DNA from: CAZISM01 sp964541895
GTDB taxonomy: Bacteria > Zhuqueibacterota > Zhuqueibacteria > Residuimicrobiales > Residuimicrobiaceae
Reading direction: 5' to 3'
Length of the DNA stretch: 10,920 bases
Assembly (NCBI GenBank): GCA_964541895.1
Contig: CAZISM010000158.1
Coordinates: 1 to 10,920, forward strand
Notes under the pieces: model-generated
The model's input: only the letters and a program-made list of their open reading frames with translations
Told to the model about the DNA's origin: nothing
Database searches by the model: none
Position numbers and translations under genes: made by a program
In this document: piece by piece, positions 1 to 6,697 of the stretch
Layout of the letters: each line of letters begins with the position of its first letter
Position numbering within the stretch: the stretch's first letter is position 1

Positions 1-1345
1 TATAAGCGCTTCTCAGCTCGTTCATCCAGGCGCCGCCGCGCTTGCTGGCGCGCGGAAAATAGTCGGTGAACAGGATCCCGATGTGCGCACCATCCGCTTC
101 CCGGACCTCAAAGACTTTAACGTCCGGATGATAGACCGGTATATCCTTCCGCTCCGTCAAGGTAATGCCATAGAGCCGGTTCGCGACTGCAAAAACACCC
201 TGGATCACATTCTCCAGCTTAAAGTAGGGCCGAAGCTGTTCCTCATCCAGATCGTATTTTTCTTTTTTAACCTTTTCGGCATAATACCACCAATCCCAGG
301 GCGCCAGTGTTATGGTCTGGCCCTCTCTGCTGATGAGCTCCTGCATATCCCGTATTTCTTGGCGGGCTCTGGACAGCGCCGGTTGCCAGATCTTATCGAG
401 AAAGGTATAGACGTCCGCCGGTGTCTTTGCCATGTTTTCGGCCAGGATAAAGTCTGCGTGCGTTTTGTAACCCAGAAGGTTGGCTTTGCGAACCCGAAGT
501 GCGGCTATTTCGGCGGCGTTCTGATTGTTATCAAATTCGTTGCCGTGATTGCCACGCTCAATGTATGCTGTTAGCATTTTTTCCCGCAACGCGCGTCGTT
601 CAGAATACTGCAGGAAGGGCAGCAAACTGGGTTTGTGCAGGGTAAAAACCCATTGTCCGGCCAATTGGCGCTCCTGCGCCGCTTCCGCGGCAGCGGTGAT
701 GACGTTGTCCGGCAATCCGGCCAGATCAGCCCGGTCGGTGACAGCCAGATAAAAGTTATTGTCTTCTTTTAACACATTGTCACCGAATTGCAGGGAAAGA
801 ACCGAGAGGCGCTGGTTGATGCGACGCAGCTCTTCCTTGGCCTTTGCGTCCAGATCGGCGCCGGCGCGCACAAAGTCCTTGTAATACTCTTCCACCAGGC
901 GTCTCTTTGCAAAGGGCAATGTTTGCCGTTGTTGGTAGACGGCTTTGATTTTCCGAAACAGGCGTTCATTGAGAAGAATATCGTCGCGCTGCCTGGACAG
1001 CTCCGGCGCCATATCGCGGGCTATCTGCTGCATGCGGGGGTTGGTGTGCGCGGAAGAGAGACTGAAAAATACCGCGCGAACGCGCGTCAGCAGTTCACCG
1101 CTGTACTCGAGCGCTTCAACGGTATTGGCGAACGTGGGTTGTGCGTTGGAATCAACGATCGTCTGAATCTCAGCGGCCTGTTGTGAAATGCCCTTTTGAA
1201 AGGCCGGTACGTAATGCTCTTCACGAATCAGATTGAACGGCGGCGTTTGAAAAGGGGCGGCGTAGGGATTGAAAAACGGATTGTCGGAACCCTGGGCGGC
1301 AAAGGTGTTGCCGTACAACACTAAAAAAACGATGAACAGGCGCAT
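1..1345 (-). CDS. dcp: M3-family peptidyl-dipeptidase Dcp, exported; C-terminus beyond left edge
   Basis: Zinc metallopeptidase of family M3 that removes dipeptides from the C-terminus of oligopeptides. The frame is open to the left edge, giving 448 visible residues of a family usually near 680-720. The ATG at 1343-1345 is preceded by GGAG with 5 nt spacing. Residues 1-16 (MRLFIVFLVLYGNTFA) look like a signal peptide, so a periplasmic enzyme is likely. Family landmarks recognised from memory of Dcp proteins: NPFFNPYAAPFQTPPF (22-37), HYVPAFQKGI (44-53), FANTVEALEYSGELLTRV (72-89), AYIERGNHGNEFDN (260-273), WDWWYYAEKV (350-359), KYDLDEEQLRPYFKLENV (363-380), VYHPDVKVFEV (404-414) and DYFPRASKRGGAWM (428-441). 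The catalytic HExGH zinc motif normally follows soon after and lies outside the window, so activity cannot be judged. It starts 27 bp after the SurA-like gene and is probably co-transcribed with it. The peptidase family assignment is firm; oligopeptidase A, a relative in M3, is less likely given the Dcp-type landmarks. Confidence 0.93.
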   Translation of the reverse strand, partial: MRLFIVFLVLYGNTFAAQGSDNPFFNPYAAPFQTPPFNLIREEHYVPAFQKGISQQAAEIQTIVDSNAQPTFANTVEALEYSGELLTRVRAVFFSLSSAHTNPRMQQIARDMAPELSRQRDDILLNERLFRKIKAVYQQRQTLPFAKRRLVEEYYKDFVRAGADLDAKAKEELRRINQRLSVLSLQFGDNVLKEDNNFYLAVTDRADLAGLPDNVITAAAEAAQERQLAGQWVFTLHKPSLLPFLQYSERRALREKMLTAYIERGNHGNEFDNNQNAAEIAALRVRKANLLGYKTHADFILAENMAKTPADVYTFLDKIWQPALSRARQEIRDMQELISREGQTITLAPWDWWYYAEKVKKEKYDLDEEQLRPYFKLENVIQGVFAVANRLYGITLTERKDIPVYHPDVKVFEVREADGAHIGILFTDYFPRASKRGGAWMNELRSAY

Positions 1346-1372
1346 GGCATCTCCAGAGCTAGAGTGAATCGC

Positions 1373-2911
1373 TTATCGTCCCCATCCCGGATCCACGATG
1401 GGCGTCGCCAGCCGGCGGCTGCTGTTTTTGAACACCTGCAGGGACATCCAGCGGTTTTTGGATTCGATGGTCGTGATCGTGTCCAGCACCGCTTTATTGA
1501 CCAACACCGGAAAAGCAGATCGTAACGAGTCGGTAACCTGCGCGAGCCGGCTGAGCACTTTGCTGTGAAAGGCATCCCTTCTGATTTTATCGCTGTCCCA
1601 ACGCACATCAAGAGAATCGGTCGGCCGCATGCGGTAGCGCTCCTTGTATTGGTCAAAATAGGTGAGCAGGTCGTCCTCATCAATACGGACGGAGCGGCTG
1701 TAACTCTTGCGGCACTCTTCAAATACCCACTTTTCGCGCCATTCCCGCAGAGTAGTCTGTACGTTGGCTGAACGGTCCAGTTTCAGATCCCTGGCTTTTT
1801 CAAGGAGAACCTGATTGCGCACCGCAAGGGCGATCTCGTCGTTCAAAGCGGCGCGGAGGCGGTTGCGGTCATTGAAACTTTTTTTCATTGTCACGGGATT
1901 AAATCGGCCAAGGAACTCCTGCACCGTCCACTTTTCATTGCCGAAGGTCGTGATCGGTTGATCGAGCAGCTCCCGGGCGGCGAAAAGGGCTTTGTGTTCG
2001 CTGGAGGCATTTTGGATCGCCTGCAACAGCGGTGTATGCTGGGTGGTGTCCAGTTTGGCCCACTCCAGGATGGCGTCCGCCAGCTGCCGGAAGGGTTCCC
2101 CTTTGGTGGTGAGGTTGAGCGGTGTCATGACGGCGCTGACATATTGCGCGGCGGCTTTGTTCAATTTGCGGTAAAATAAAATCTGCCGATACGAATCTGC
2201 CCGTTCGGTCAGTTCGTAATCGGTGAGAGGTTTGCGCCGGATGTCGGTGACCTGAAAAATATAATAGATGCCGTCGAGAAGAATCGGATCGGAAATTTCT
2301 CCCATGGGCAGGTGTTCAATGGCGGCGAGCAACTCTTCACTGGTATCAAGATCGGTCAGATAACCGGTTTCAAAATCCTTGGGTTTTAAATTCAATTCCG
2401 GATTGTTGCCTAAAATCTCATCCACCACGGCCGTATAACCACGCTGCCGCATGGCGTCGCAGACGCGGTCGGCATAGGTTTTGTTGGGCTCATACCAGTA
2501 GCGCAGCTTCCAGCTGACCTTGGACTTTTGGATCGCCTGCTTGATCTCTTCGGGTGTGACGGTAATTTTGTTTTTTACCTCTTGCGTGAACAGCTCTTCG
2601 ATCAGCAGCTCGTTTTGCAGATCTCCTTCCAGGCGCCGGACGCGGTCGGACCGGTTCAGCCCGAGCTTGAATCCTTCCTGGGACAACAAGGCTTCTTTGA
2701 TCATGTAATCCAGGTAGGCCATTTTACGATCCGGTCCCGTTTTTAAATGGGGCAGACCGAATTCATAATTTTTCCTGAAATCGCCGACCGTGATCACGCG
2801 ATCGCCGACCCTGGCCACGACGATTTGTTCGGGATCGATTTTTTTCTGACAGGCCGAAAGCAGAAGGACGAGAGCCGGTGGAAGAAGTAGGAGCCATTTT
2901 GCTGTTTTCAA
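1373..2911 (-). CDS. SurA-like peptidyl-prolyl isomerase/chaperone lipoprotein with duplicated SurA-N-like region
   Basis: Predicted periplasm-facing lipoprotein of the SurA/PrsA type, which helps outer-membrane or secreted proteins fold (family knowledge). With the TTG start at 2909-2911 it has 512 residues: a signal peptide MKTAKWLLLLPPALVLLLSA and lipobox L18-S19-A20-C21, with Gln at +2. Residues about 25-130 resemble the SurA N-terminal chaperone domain (VVARVGDRVITVGDFRKNYE, then the helical stretch 71-131). Residues about 133-226 resemble a parvulin domain (LPMGEISDPILLDGIYYIFQ at 201-220), but the usual ASHIL-type first strand reads KLRYWYEP, so isomerase activity may be lost. Residues about 320-426 look like a second copy of the SurA-N-like region (KWTVQEFLGRF, then DLKLDRSANVQ). 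The tail 427-512 is unassigned. Upstream in-frame starts, including ATG at 2993-2995, would put the lipobox Cys near residue 49, too far in; TTG is preferred. It ends 27 bp before dcp. Confidence 0.85.
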   Translation of the reverse strand: MKTAKWLLLLPPALVLLLSACQKKIDPEQIVVARVGDRVITVGDFRKNYEFGLPHLKTGPDRKMAYLDYMIKEALLSQEGFKLGLNRSDRVRRLEGDLQNELLIEELFTQEVKNKITVTPEEIKQAIQKSKVSWKLRYWYEPNKTYADRVCDAMRQRGYTAVVDEILGNNPELNLKPKDFETGYLTDLDTSEELLAAIEHLPMGEISDPILLDGIYYIFQVTDIRRKPLTDYELTERADSYRQILFYRKLNKAAAQYVSAVMTPLNLTTKGEPFRQLADAILEWAKLDTTQHTPLLQAIQNASSEHKALFAARELLDQPITTFGNEKWTVQEFLGRFNPVTMKKSFNDRNRLRAALNDEIALAVRNQVLLEKARDLKLDRSANVQTTLREWREKWVFEECRKSYSRSVRIDEDDLLTYFDQYKERYRMRPTDSLDVRWDSDKIRRDAFHSKVLSRLAQVTDSLRSAFPVLVNKAVLDTITTIESKNRWMSLQVFKNSSRRLATPIVDPGWGR

Positions 2912-2915
2912 CGGA

Positions 2916-2920
2916 CACCT
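2916..2920 (-). promoter_or_regulatory. Ribosome binding site deciding the TTG start of the SurA-like gene
   Basis: The minus strand reads AGGTG, 4 nt before the TTG at 2909-2911. Starting here places the lipobox Cys at residue 21, the normal position for a lipoprotein signal peptide. No in-frame ATG gives a sensible signal peptide. Confidence 0.55.
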
Positions 2921-2956
2921 GCGGATAAGTTTGAGATCGATTGGGGCCAGAGTACG

Positions 2957-2985
2957 ATATGACGGAGGCGAGCATCCAACGCCAA
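2957..2985 (-). promoter_or_regulatory. Weak candidate promoter for the SurA-like/dcp unit
   Basis: In the 178-bp interval between gene 3 and the SurA-like gene, the minus strand carries TTGGCG (2980-2985), a 17-bp spacer and TCATAT (2957-2962). This matches the sigma-70 consensus at only 4/6 and 3/6 positions. The vegetative sigma factor of this phylum may prefer other boxes. The placement is sensible, 46-51 nt before the TTG start, but the motif match alone is poor. Confidence 0.2.
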
Positions 2986-3001
2986 ACCGGGACATGCCAT
3001 G

Positions 3002-3023
3002 GCCGGTTGGTTGGAGAACCGGC
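3002..3023 (-). repeat. Small inverted repeat in the leader of the SurA-like gene
   Basis: Seven-bp perfect arms, GCCGGTT (3002-3008) and AACCGGC (3017-3023), enclose an 8-nt loop. It has no T-run on either side. It lies between the larger hairpin after gene 3 and the candidate promoter of the next unit. It could be a secondary part of the termination region, an operator, or chance. Confidence 0.3.
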
Positions 3024-3047
3024 ACCTGCCAGACGCAGCCCCATACA

Positions 3048-3082
3048 CTGCAGCGGAATCCCGGATCGGGATTCCGCTGCAG
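3048..3082 (-). terminator. Perfect 15-bp hairpin after gene 3, terminator-like but without a T-tract
   Basis: Arms CTGCAGCGGAATCCC (3048-3062) and GGGATTCCGCTGCAG (3068-3082) are exact reverse complements around the 5-nt loop GGATC. On the minus strand the stem begins 7 nt after the TAA of the PPC-module gene. The following bases are TGTATGGGG, not a U-run, so this is not a textbook intrinsic terminator. Position and stability still suggest an end-of-transcript role (termination or protection of the 3' end). Confidence 0.55.
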
Positions 3083-3089
3083 GCGTGAC

Positions 3090-6000
3090 TTATTTCATGA
3101 GCAACATCTTTTTGGTCTGGATGAACTTGTCACCAGCCTGGATACGATAGAGATACATACCGCTGGCCACGCGCTGACCGAACTGGTCGGTCGCATTCCA
3201 GTGAATGGAATAGGTGCCTGCAGGCTGCACTTTATCAACCAGATTGGCTACCAGCTGACCGCGAATATTGTAAATACCGACTGTCACCGAAACCGTCTCC
3301 TTCAACTGATAGGTGATGGTGGTCGTCGGGTTGAACGGATTCGGATAATTTTGCGAAAGTGCAAACTCGTCCGGAGTCTGGCTGTTGTCTTTGGCCACAC
3401 CGGTCGGGGAGGCCATGGTTGCGGAGATGTAATAGCTGCCGGTTGCGTTGTTGCCAAAGGTGGTCCGGCCACCGCTGAAGGCTTTGCCATAGTAGGGCAT
3501 AGCCGCCGCGTAATAGGTGCCGGTGTAAGGCAGCGCCGCCGCTTTAACCTGGGAATAGGTGCAGCTGACTTCGCCGAGATAGAAATTCAGCTCATACCAG
3601 TCGTCATAATCGTCACTTTCGTCCAGCAACACGCTGTCCGCGGTGAACAAGCGCATACCGGTGTCGATTTCACGAATCCAGCGTCCGCCGGAACCAGGGG
3701 AAAGCGTAACCACCAGGGCCTGGCCCTGAATGCCCTCGATGGCAAAATAATCGGCGTCGGCGCTGTCGCTGAAAGCCGCTTTGACGAGAGAGCCGTCAGT
3801 GGGCAGCTTGGCCACTTTAGCAGCAGCTTTGACGCCGTTATCCGGTTCATGGACGGCTGACGCTTCGCTGATCACTTCACCGCCGGCCGCACGCAGACGA
3901 TAGGTGCCAATGTTCTGATCGTTGATACCGCCGACCGCAACGCTCAGCTTCAGCAGATACTCGCCGGTTTCCGGAGGATTGTAACCGGAGAGGCGGAAAT
4001 CCTTGCTGCTGAAACGGCCGGTGGGGGTCGTATCAATGATNNNNNNNNNNNNNNNNNNNNNNNNNNNNNNNNNNNNNNNNNNNNNNNNNNNNNNNNNNNN
4101 NNNNNNNNNNNNNNNNNNNNNNNNNNNNNNNNNNNNNNNNGTGCCGGAATCGTCGTCGTTCTTGGCAATGGTATCGCCTTTGGCATTGGTCATCAGCATG
4201 TAGGAATCGGTATCGCGGAACCAGAGTTCGCCGCCCACCGGGGACATCTGCGCTGTAAAGGCCTGGCCTTTGGTGAGGGTAAAGCGGTACACATCGAGAT
4301 CGTCGACATACTTGGCATCAGCCGAATTGTACAACGCGGTTTTGTGCGCCACGCCGTCCACAGGGAAATCTCCTTTGGCATCGGCTTCAGCGCGCGAGTT
4401 ATCCGGCTCATGATAGGTGCCAACTTCTTTGATTTCGCTGCTGCGCATATGCAGATTGTAACCACCCGCATTGGGAGTCGGGCAGGTCAATTTCAAATAA
4501 TAGGTTCCGCTCTTTGGCGGGACGAATCCGGAGAGGCGGAAGTTAAAGCTGTTGTAACGGCCATCTACACTGGCATCCAGCACGTTCTTCGCGGTATCAG
4601 AGGCGGCATACAACTCCGCATGGATATTGGCGCCAACTTCGTTCTGGAACGAATTGACGAAATACATGCGGCCGGCCTGCAGTTCCATTTTATAGATGTC
4701 GATATCGCTGGCGGCTGAGAATTTGGCCACAACATCCTTGCCTTCCGGCAGCAGCATGGCCAACGGGAAGGTATCGTTCTTTTCTTTCTCTTTGAAAGCC
4801 GGAGAAGCGGCGCTGGAATAGACCACCATACGATAAACGCCGGTGGGATTGTTTCCCAGATTATTCCAGTTATCGTAACCGCCGCCTACTCGGATGTACA
4901 CGGTGCCGGTACCCTGCAGCACATAGCCTTTGATGGCTGAAAAGACGTTGCCGGCATTTCGGTCTGCCGCTTTATAATCGTCGTTATCGACGCTGGCGCC
5001 GCTGGGATCGATCAGGGTCATGTCGGTGTCCAGATCGCGGGTCCACTTCATGCCGTTTTCATCCAAAGCGGAAAACAATTCGACGTCGATGATATCGCCG
5101 GCTTTGCCTTCGAATTTGTACCAGTCGTCATCGCCGGCCGGATAGACGGCGCCGACGGTTTTGCTGGAGTCAAACTTGACTTCCACAGCGCCGGACTGGC
5201 TGTTGTTCGCCGGTTCGTTGGCCATGGCTACGGCGCGATGGGTCGCCCATCCCATACGCAGCTGGTATTCACCGGTGAAGGTTCCCGCGACCGTACCGGC
5301 CGAGGGAGCCACTTTTAACAGATAGATGCCGTCCTGAGGCGGGGTCCAGCCGCAGAAGCGGAAATTTTTGTTACTGTAACGGCCATTGACGCCACTGGAA
5401 GCCAGGTTGGTGGTCAAATCCGTGGCTTTGTAGACTTCGAGCGTGACATTGGCGCCGAGGGTAGCGTTATTATAGGTGGTGAAAAAGTACATCTTGGTGC
5501 TTTTCAGGTTGTAGGCATACCAATCCGCATCGCCATCAGAGGAAAATTTTGCGTTGATGACAAAGTTGTTGGTGGGGCCGACGCGCGTGGAGGTTACTTT
5601 TTCGCACATCGGTGTAGCCTGAGCCGGAGTATCGTTGGGTTCGATTTCGTTCGAACGCTCGCCCATCCAGGCGTAAGCGATATAGCCGCCAGTGGAGGGA
5701 TTTTCGTCGGTATTGCCGGAACCCGGATCGCCGCCCCATTTGGCGTAGACGCTGGTCATGGTAACGTAGTAGAGACCGGAATAGGGCAAGCTGTCCATAA
5801 CAGTGAGAGAAAAGACGTTGTTCTGACCAAAATCTTCTTCCTGGTCATTCTTGTCGTCGTTTTCCATGAACTTTTGGTTACCGTCGCCGTCCCAGATCTG
5901 AATCTCGCTGTCCATATCGCGGGTGTGCGGATAGCCTTGCACCGGTTCGGTTTCTACCCACAGCCGTTTGCCTTGTTCGCCGACCATGTAGAAAATATCA

Positions 6001-6599
6001 CGATCGTCCCAGCCATGGGGAACATCGGCCAGGTTGTAGAGCATGCCGTTGAAACGAGTACCATCAACCGGCAGGGCAAACTGGGCAAAGGATTCCTGGA
6101 AGGTGTCATCCGGTTCATGCAGGCCGGCCCAGTATGCCAAACCCTGGGAAATATAACGAATCAAATAAGCACCTGTTAACGGCGCGGTGATCGGCGAGGC
6201 GTGCGTCACGCGCAGATAGTAGACGCCCGAACCCATTTCGCGGGGGGACCAGCCGGCGACGCGGAAATTGCTCCATCCCGCACGACCGTCCGGACTGCCG
6301 ACGAACAGGTTTTTGGTGGTATCGCCGTTCCAAAAGATCTCTACGTGCATGCTTTTGGGCAGGCTCACAGAGTCGGAGTAAATGTGGTAAATGCTGTCAG
6401 CGGACATGTTCATCTTATAGATGTCCACATCCGTGGCGGCGGAGAACAGCGCCTGCATCAGCGTGTTTTCCGGCATCGGGGTTGCGGTTTTGAAGAAATC
6501 GTTCGGTTCTGCTTCGTTGGCGCGCGTCAGCTTGGTTTGTGCAGTAAGCACAGATGCGGCCAGAACGAGAATTACAACAGCGGTAACCCATTTGTTCAT
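3090..6599 (-). CDS. Secreted protein of tandem PPC-like modules with C-terminal T9SS type A sorting domain (contains assembly gap)
   Basis: Large exported surface or extracellular protein; substrate unknown. The ATG at 6597-6599 follows GGAGG with 5 nt spacing; an in-frame TTG four codons upstream overlaps that site and is not preferred. Residues 1-20 are a signal peptide (MNKWVTAVVILVLAASVLTA). The body alternates two beta-sandwich-like modules resembling bacterial pre-peptidase C-terminal (PPC) domains. Short A modules start at about 29, 318 and 603, with part of a fourth at 854; each has an FSxxxDxD[IW]Y strand and a GR[YF]xxxxFRxxG[WFY]xPP signature. Long B modules start at about 157, 458, 727 and 914; each has R-[DE]-x-D-[ST] followed by an acidic DD loop. 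Residues 1078-1169 are a T9SS type A sorting domain (LSQNYPNPFNPTTTITYQL, then SGMYLYRIQ and terminal KMLLMK). The 1169-codon length includes a 100-N gap at 4041-4140 that is surely longer in reality. No catalytic domain was recognised, so binding, adhesion or a matrix role is inferred only. It lies 98 bp after the PorV/PorQ-family gene. Confidence 0.88.
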   Translation of the reverse strand: MNKWVTAVVILVLAASVLTAQTKLTRANEAEPNDFFKTATPMPENTLMQALFSAATDVDIYKMNMSADSIYHIYSDSVSLPKSMHVEIFWNGDTTKNLFVGSPDGRAGWSNFRVAGWSPREMGSGVYYLRVTHASPITAPLTGAYLIRYISQGLAYWAGLHEPDDTFQESFAQFALPVDGTRFNGMLYNLADVPHGWDDRDIFYMVGEQGKRLWVETEPVQGYPHTRDMDSEIQIWDGDGNQKFMENDDKNDQEEDFGQNNVFSLTVMDSLPYSGLYYVTMTSVYAKWGGDPGSGNTDENPSTGGYIAYAWMGERSNEIEPNDTPAQATPMCEKVTSTRVGPTNNFVINAKFSSDGDADWYAYNLKSTKMYFFTTYNNATLGANVTLEVYKATDLTTNLASSGVNGRYSNKNFRFCGWTPPQDGIYLLKVAPSAGTVAGTFTGEYQLRMGWATHRAVAMANEPANNSQSGAVEVKFDSSKTVGAVYPAGDDDWYKFEGKAGDIIDVELFSALDENGMKWTRDLDTDMTLIDPSGASVDNDDYKAADRNAGNVFSAIKGYVLQGTGTVYIRVGGGYDNWNNLGNNPTGVYRMVVYSSAASPAFKEKEKNDTFPLAMLLPEGKDVVAKFSAASDIDIYKMELQAGRMYFVNSFQNEVGANIHAELYAASDTAKNVLDASVDGRYNSFNFRLSGFVPPKSGTYYLKLTCPTPNAGGYNLHMRSSEIKEVGTYHEPDNSRAEADAKGDFPVDGVAHKTALYNSADAKYVDDLDVYRFTLTKGQAFTAQMSPVGGELWFRDTDSYMLMTNAKGDTIAKNDDDSGXXXXXXXXXXXXXXXXXXXXXXXXXXXXXXXXXXIIDTTPTGRFSSKDFRLSGYNPPETGEYLLKLSVAVGGINDQNIGTYRLRAAGGEVISEASAVHEPDNGVKAAAKVAKLPTDGSLVKAAFSDSADADYFAIEGIQGQALVVTLSPGSGGRWIREIDTGMRLFTADSVLLDESDDYDDWYELNFYLGEVSCTYSQVKAAALPYTGTYYAAAMPYYGKAFSGGRTTFGNNATGSYYISATMASPTGVAKDNSQTPDEFALSQNYPNPFNPTTTITYQLKETVSVTVGIYNIRGQLVANLVDKVQPAGTYSIHWNATDQFGQRVASGMYLYRIQAGDKFIQTKKMLLMK
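3093..3368 (-). other. T9SS type A sorting domain of the PPC-module protein
   Basis: Encodes the last 92 residues. It has the FCB-typical entry motif NYPNPFNPTTTITY, an Ig-like FlgD-type fold pattern (VTVGIYNIRGQLV, GTYSIHWNATDQFGQRV, SGMYLYRIQAGD) and ends in KMLLMK. In the type IX pathway such domains direct export across the outer membrane and are usually processed there. Confidence 0.9.
3402..4040 (-). repeat. PPC-like repeat unit 4 (A4 partial + B4)
   Basis: Residues 854-1066 of the module protein. Only the second half of A4 is present (TGRFSSKDFRLSGYNPP, then GEYLLKLS), because its start falls in the N gap. B4 is complete: HEPDN at 917-921, REIDTGMRLF, acidic ESDDYDDW, then LPYTGTYYAAA and GNNATGSYYISA. 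The DNA for the A signature (3985-3997) shares 13 identical bases, ccggagaggcgga, with the matching place in A3 (4528-4540). Confidence 0.8.
4041..4140. other. Assembly gap of exactly 100 N inside the PPC-module gene
   Basis: A round 100-N run is a standard placeholder for a gap of unknown length. The frame happens to be preserved on both sides. Comparison with complete A/B units indicates that roughly 115-150 codons are missing here rather than 33. Repeats on both flanks explain why assembly broke. Confidence 0.95.
4141..4793 (-). repeat. PPC-like repeat unit 3 (A3 + truncated B3)
   Basis: Residues 603-820. A3 is complete: EKNDTFPLAM, FSAASDIDIYKMEL, DGRYNSFNFRLSGFVPP, GTYYLKLT. B3 begins HEPDNSRAEADAK and runs to RDTDSYMLMTNAKGD and NDDDSG, where the N gap starts. 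The closing strand pair of B3 (compare LPYTGTYY in B4) is missing. Confidence 0.8.
4800..5648 (-). repeat. PPC-like repeat unit 2 (A2 + B2)
   Basis: Residues 318-600, both modules complete. A2: EIEPNDTPAQATPM, FSSDGDADWYAYNL, NGRYSNKNFRFCGWTPP, GIYLLKV. B2: NEPANNSQSGAVEV, RDLDTDMTLIDPSG, DNDDYK, then GTGTVYIRVGGGYDNW and GNNPTGVYRMVV. B2 is the most diverged at its start, with NEPAN instead of HEPD[DN]. Confidence 0.82.
5652..6515 (-). repeat. PPC-like repeat unit 1 (A1 + B1)
   Basis: Residues 29-316, both modules complete. A1: EAEPNDFFKTATPM, FSAATDVDIYKMNM, FRVAGWSPREMGSGVYYLRV. B1: HEPDDTFQES, RDMDSEIQIWDGDGN, acidic ENDDKNDQEEDFG, then LPYSGLYYVTMTSVYAKWGG. B1 carries the longest acidic loop of the four, a plausible calcium site (inference). 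Confidence 0.82.
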
Positions 6600-6604
6600 A
6601 GCTT

Positions 6605-6609
6605 CCTCC
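6605..6609 (-). promoter_or_regulatory. Strong ribosome binding site of the PPC-module gene
   Basis: The minus strand reads GGAGG with 5 nt to the ATG at 6597-6599. It decides between this ATG and the TTG at 6609-6611, which overlaps the site itself. Confidence 0.75.
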
Positions 6610-6697
6610 AAAGAGTTAATTCGAGAAGACGAGAGGTGTCGCTTGATTTGGTTCCGATACGGACAAAAATTCTCCTTTCATTAGATGAGCTTGACAG

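Noticed and set aside
83..1186. Plus-strand frames at 83-574 and 788-1186
   Set aside because: They lie opposite the Dcp gene, whose 448-residue minus-strand frame is uninterrupted and matches the family along its whole visible length. They are shadows.
3001..3044. Minus-strand frame 2763-3044 starting in the intergenic interval
   Set aside because: It is an out-of-frame overlap with the start of the SurA-like gene, Ser/Arg-rich with no domain, and it would remove a well-supported lipoprotein signal.
2931..3860. 309-codon plus-strand frame across the 3' end of gene 3 and the intergenic hairpin
   Set aside because: It runs antisense to the sorting domain and B4 module, crosses the terminator-like hairpin, and has no recognisable domain or sensible start region.
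6609..6611. TTG as start of the PPC-module gene
   Set aside because: It overlaps the GGAGG ribosome binding site of the ATG four codons later, and the ATG begins directly at the signal peptide.
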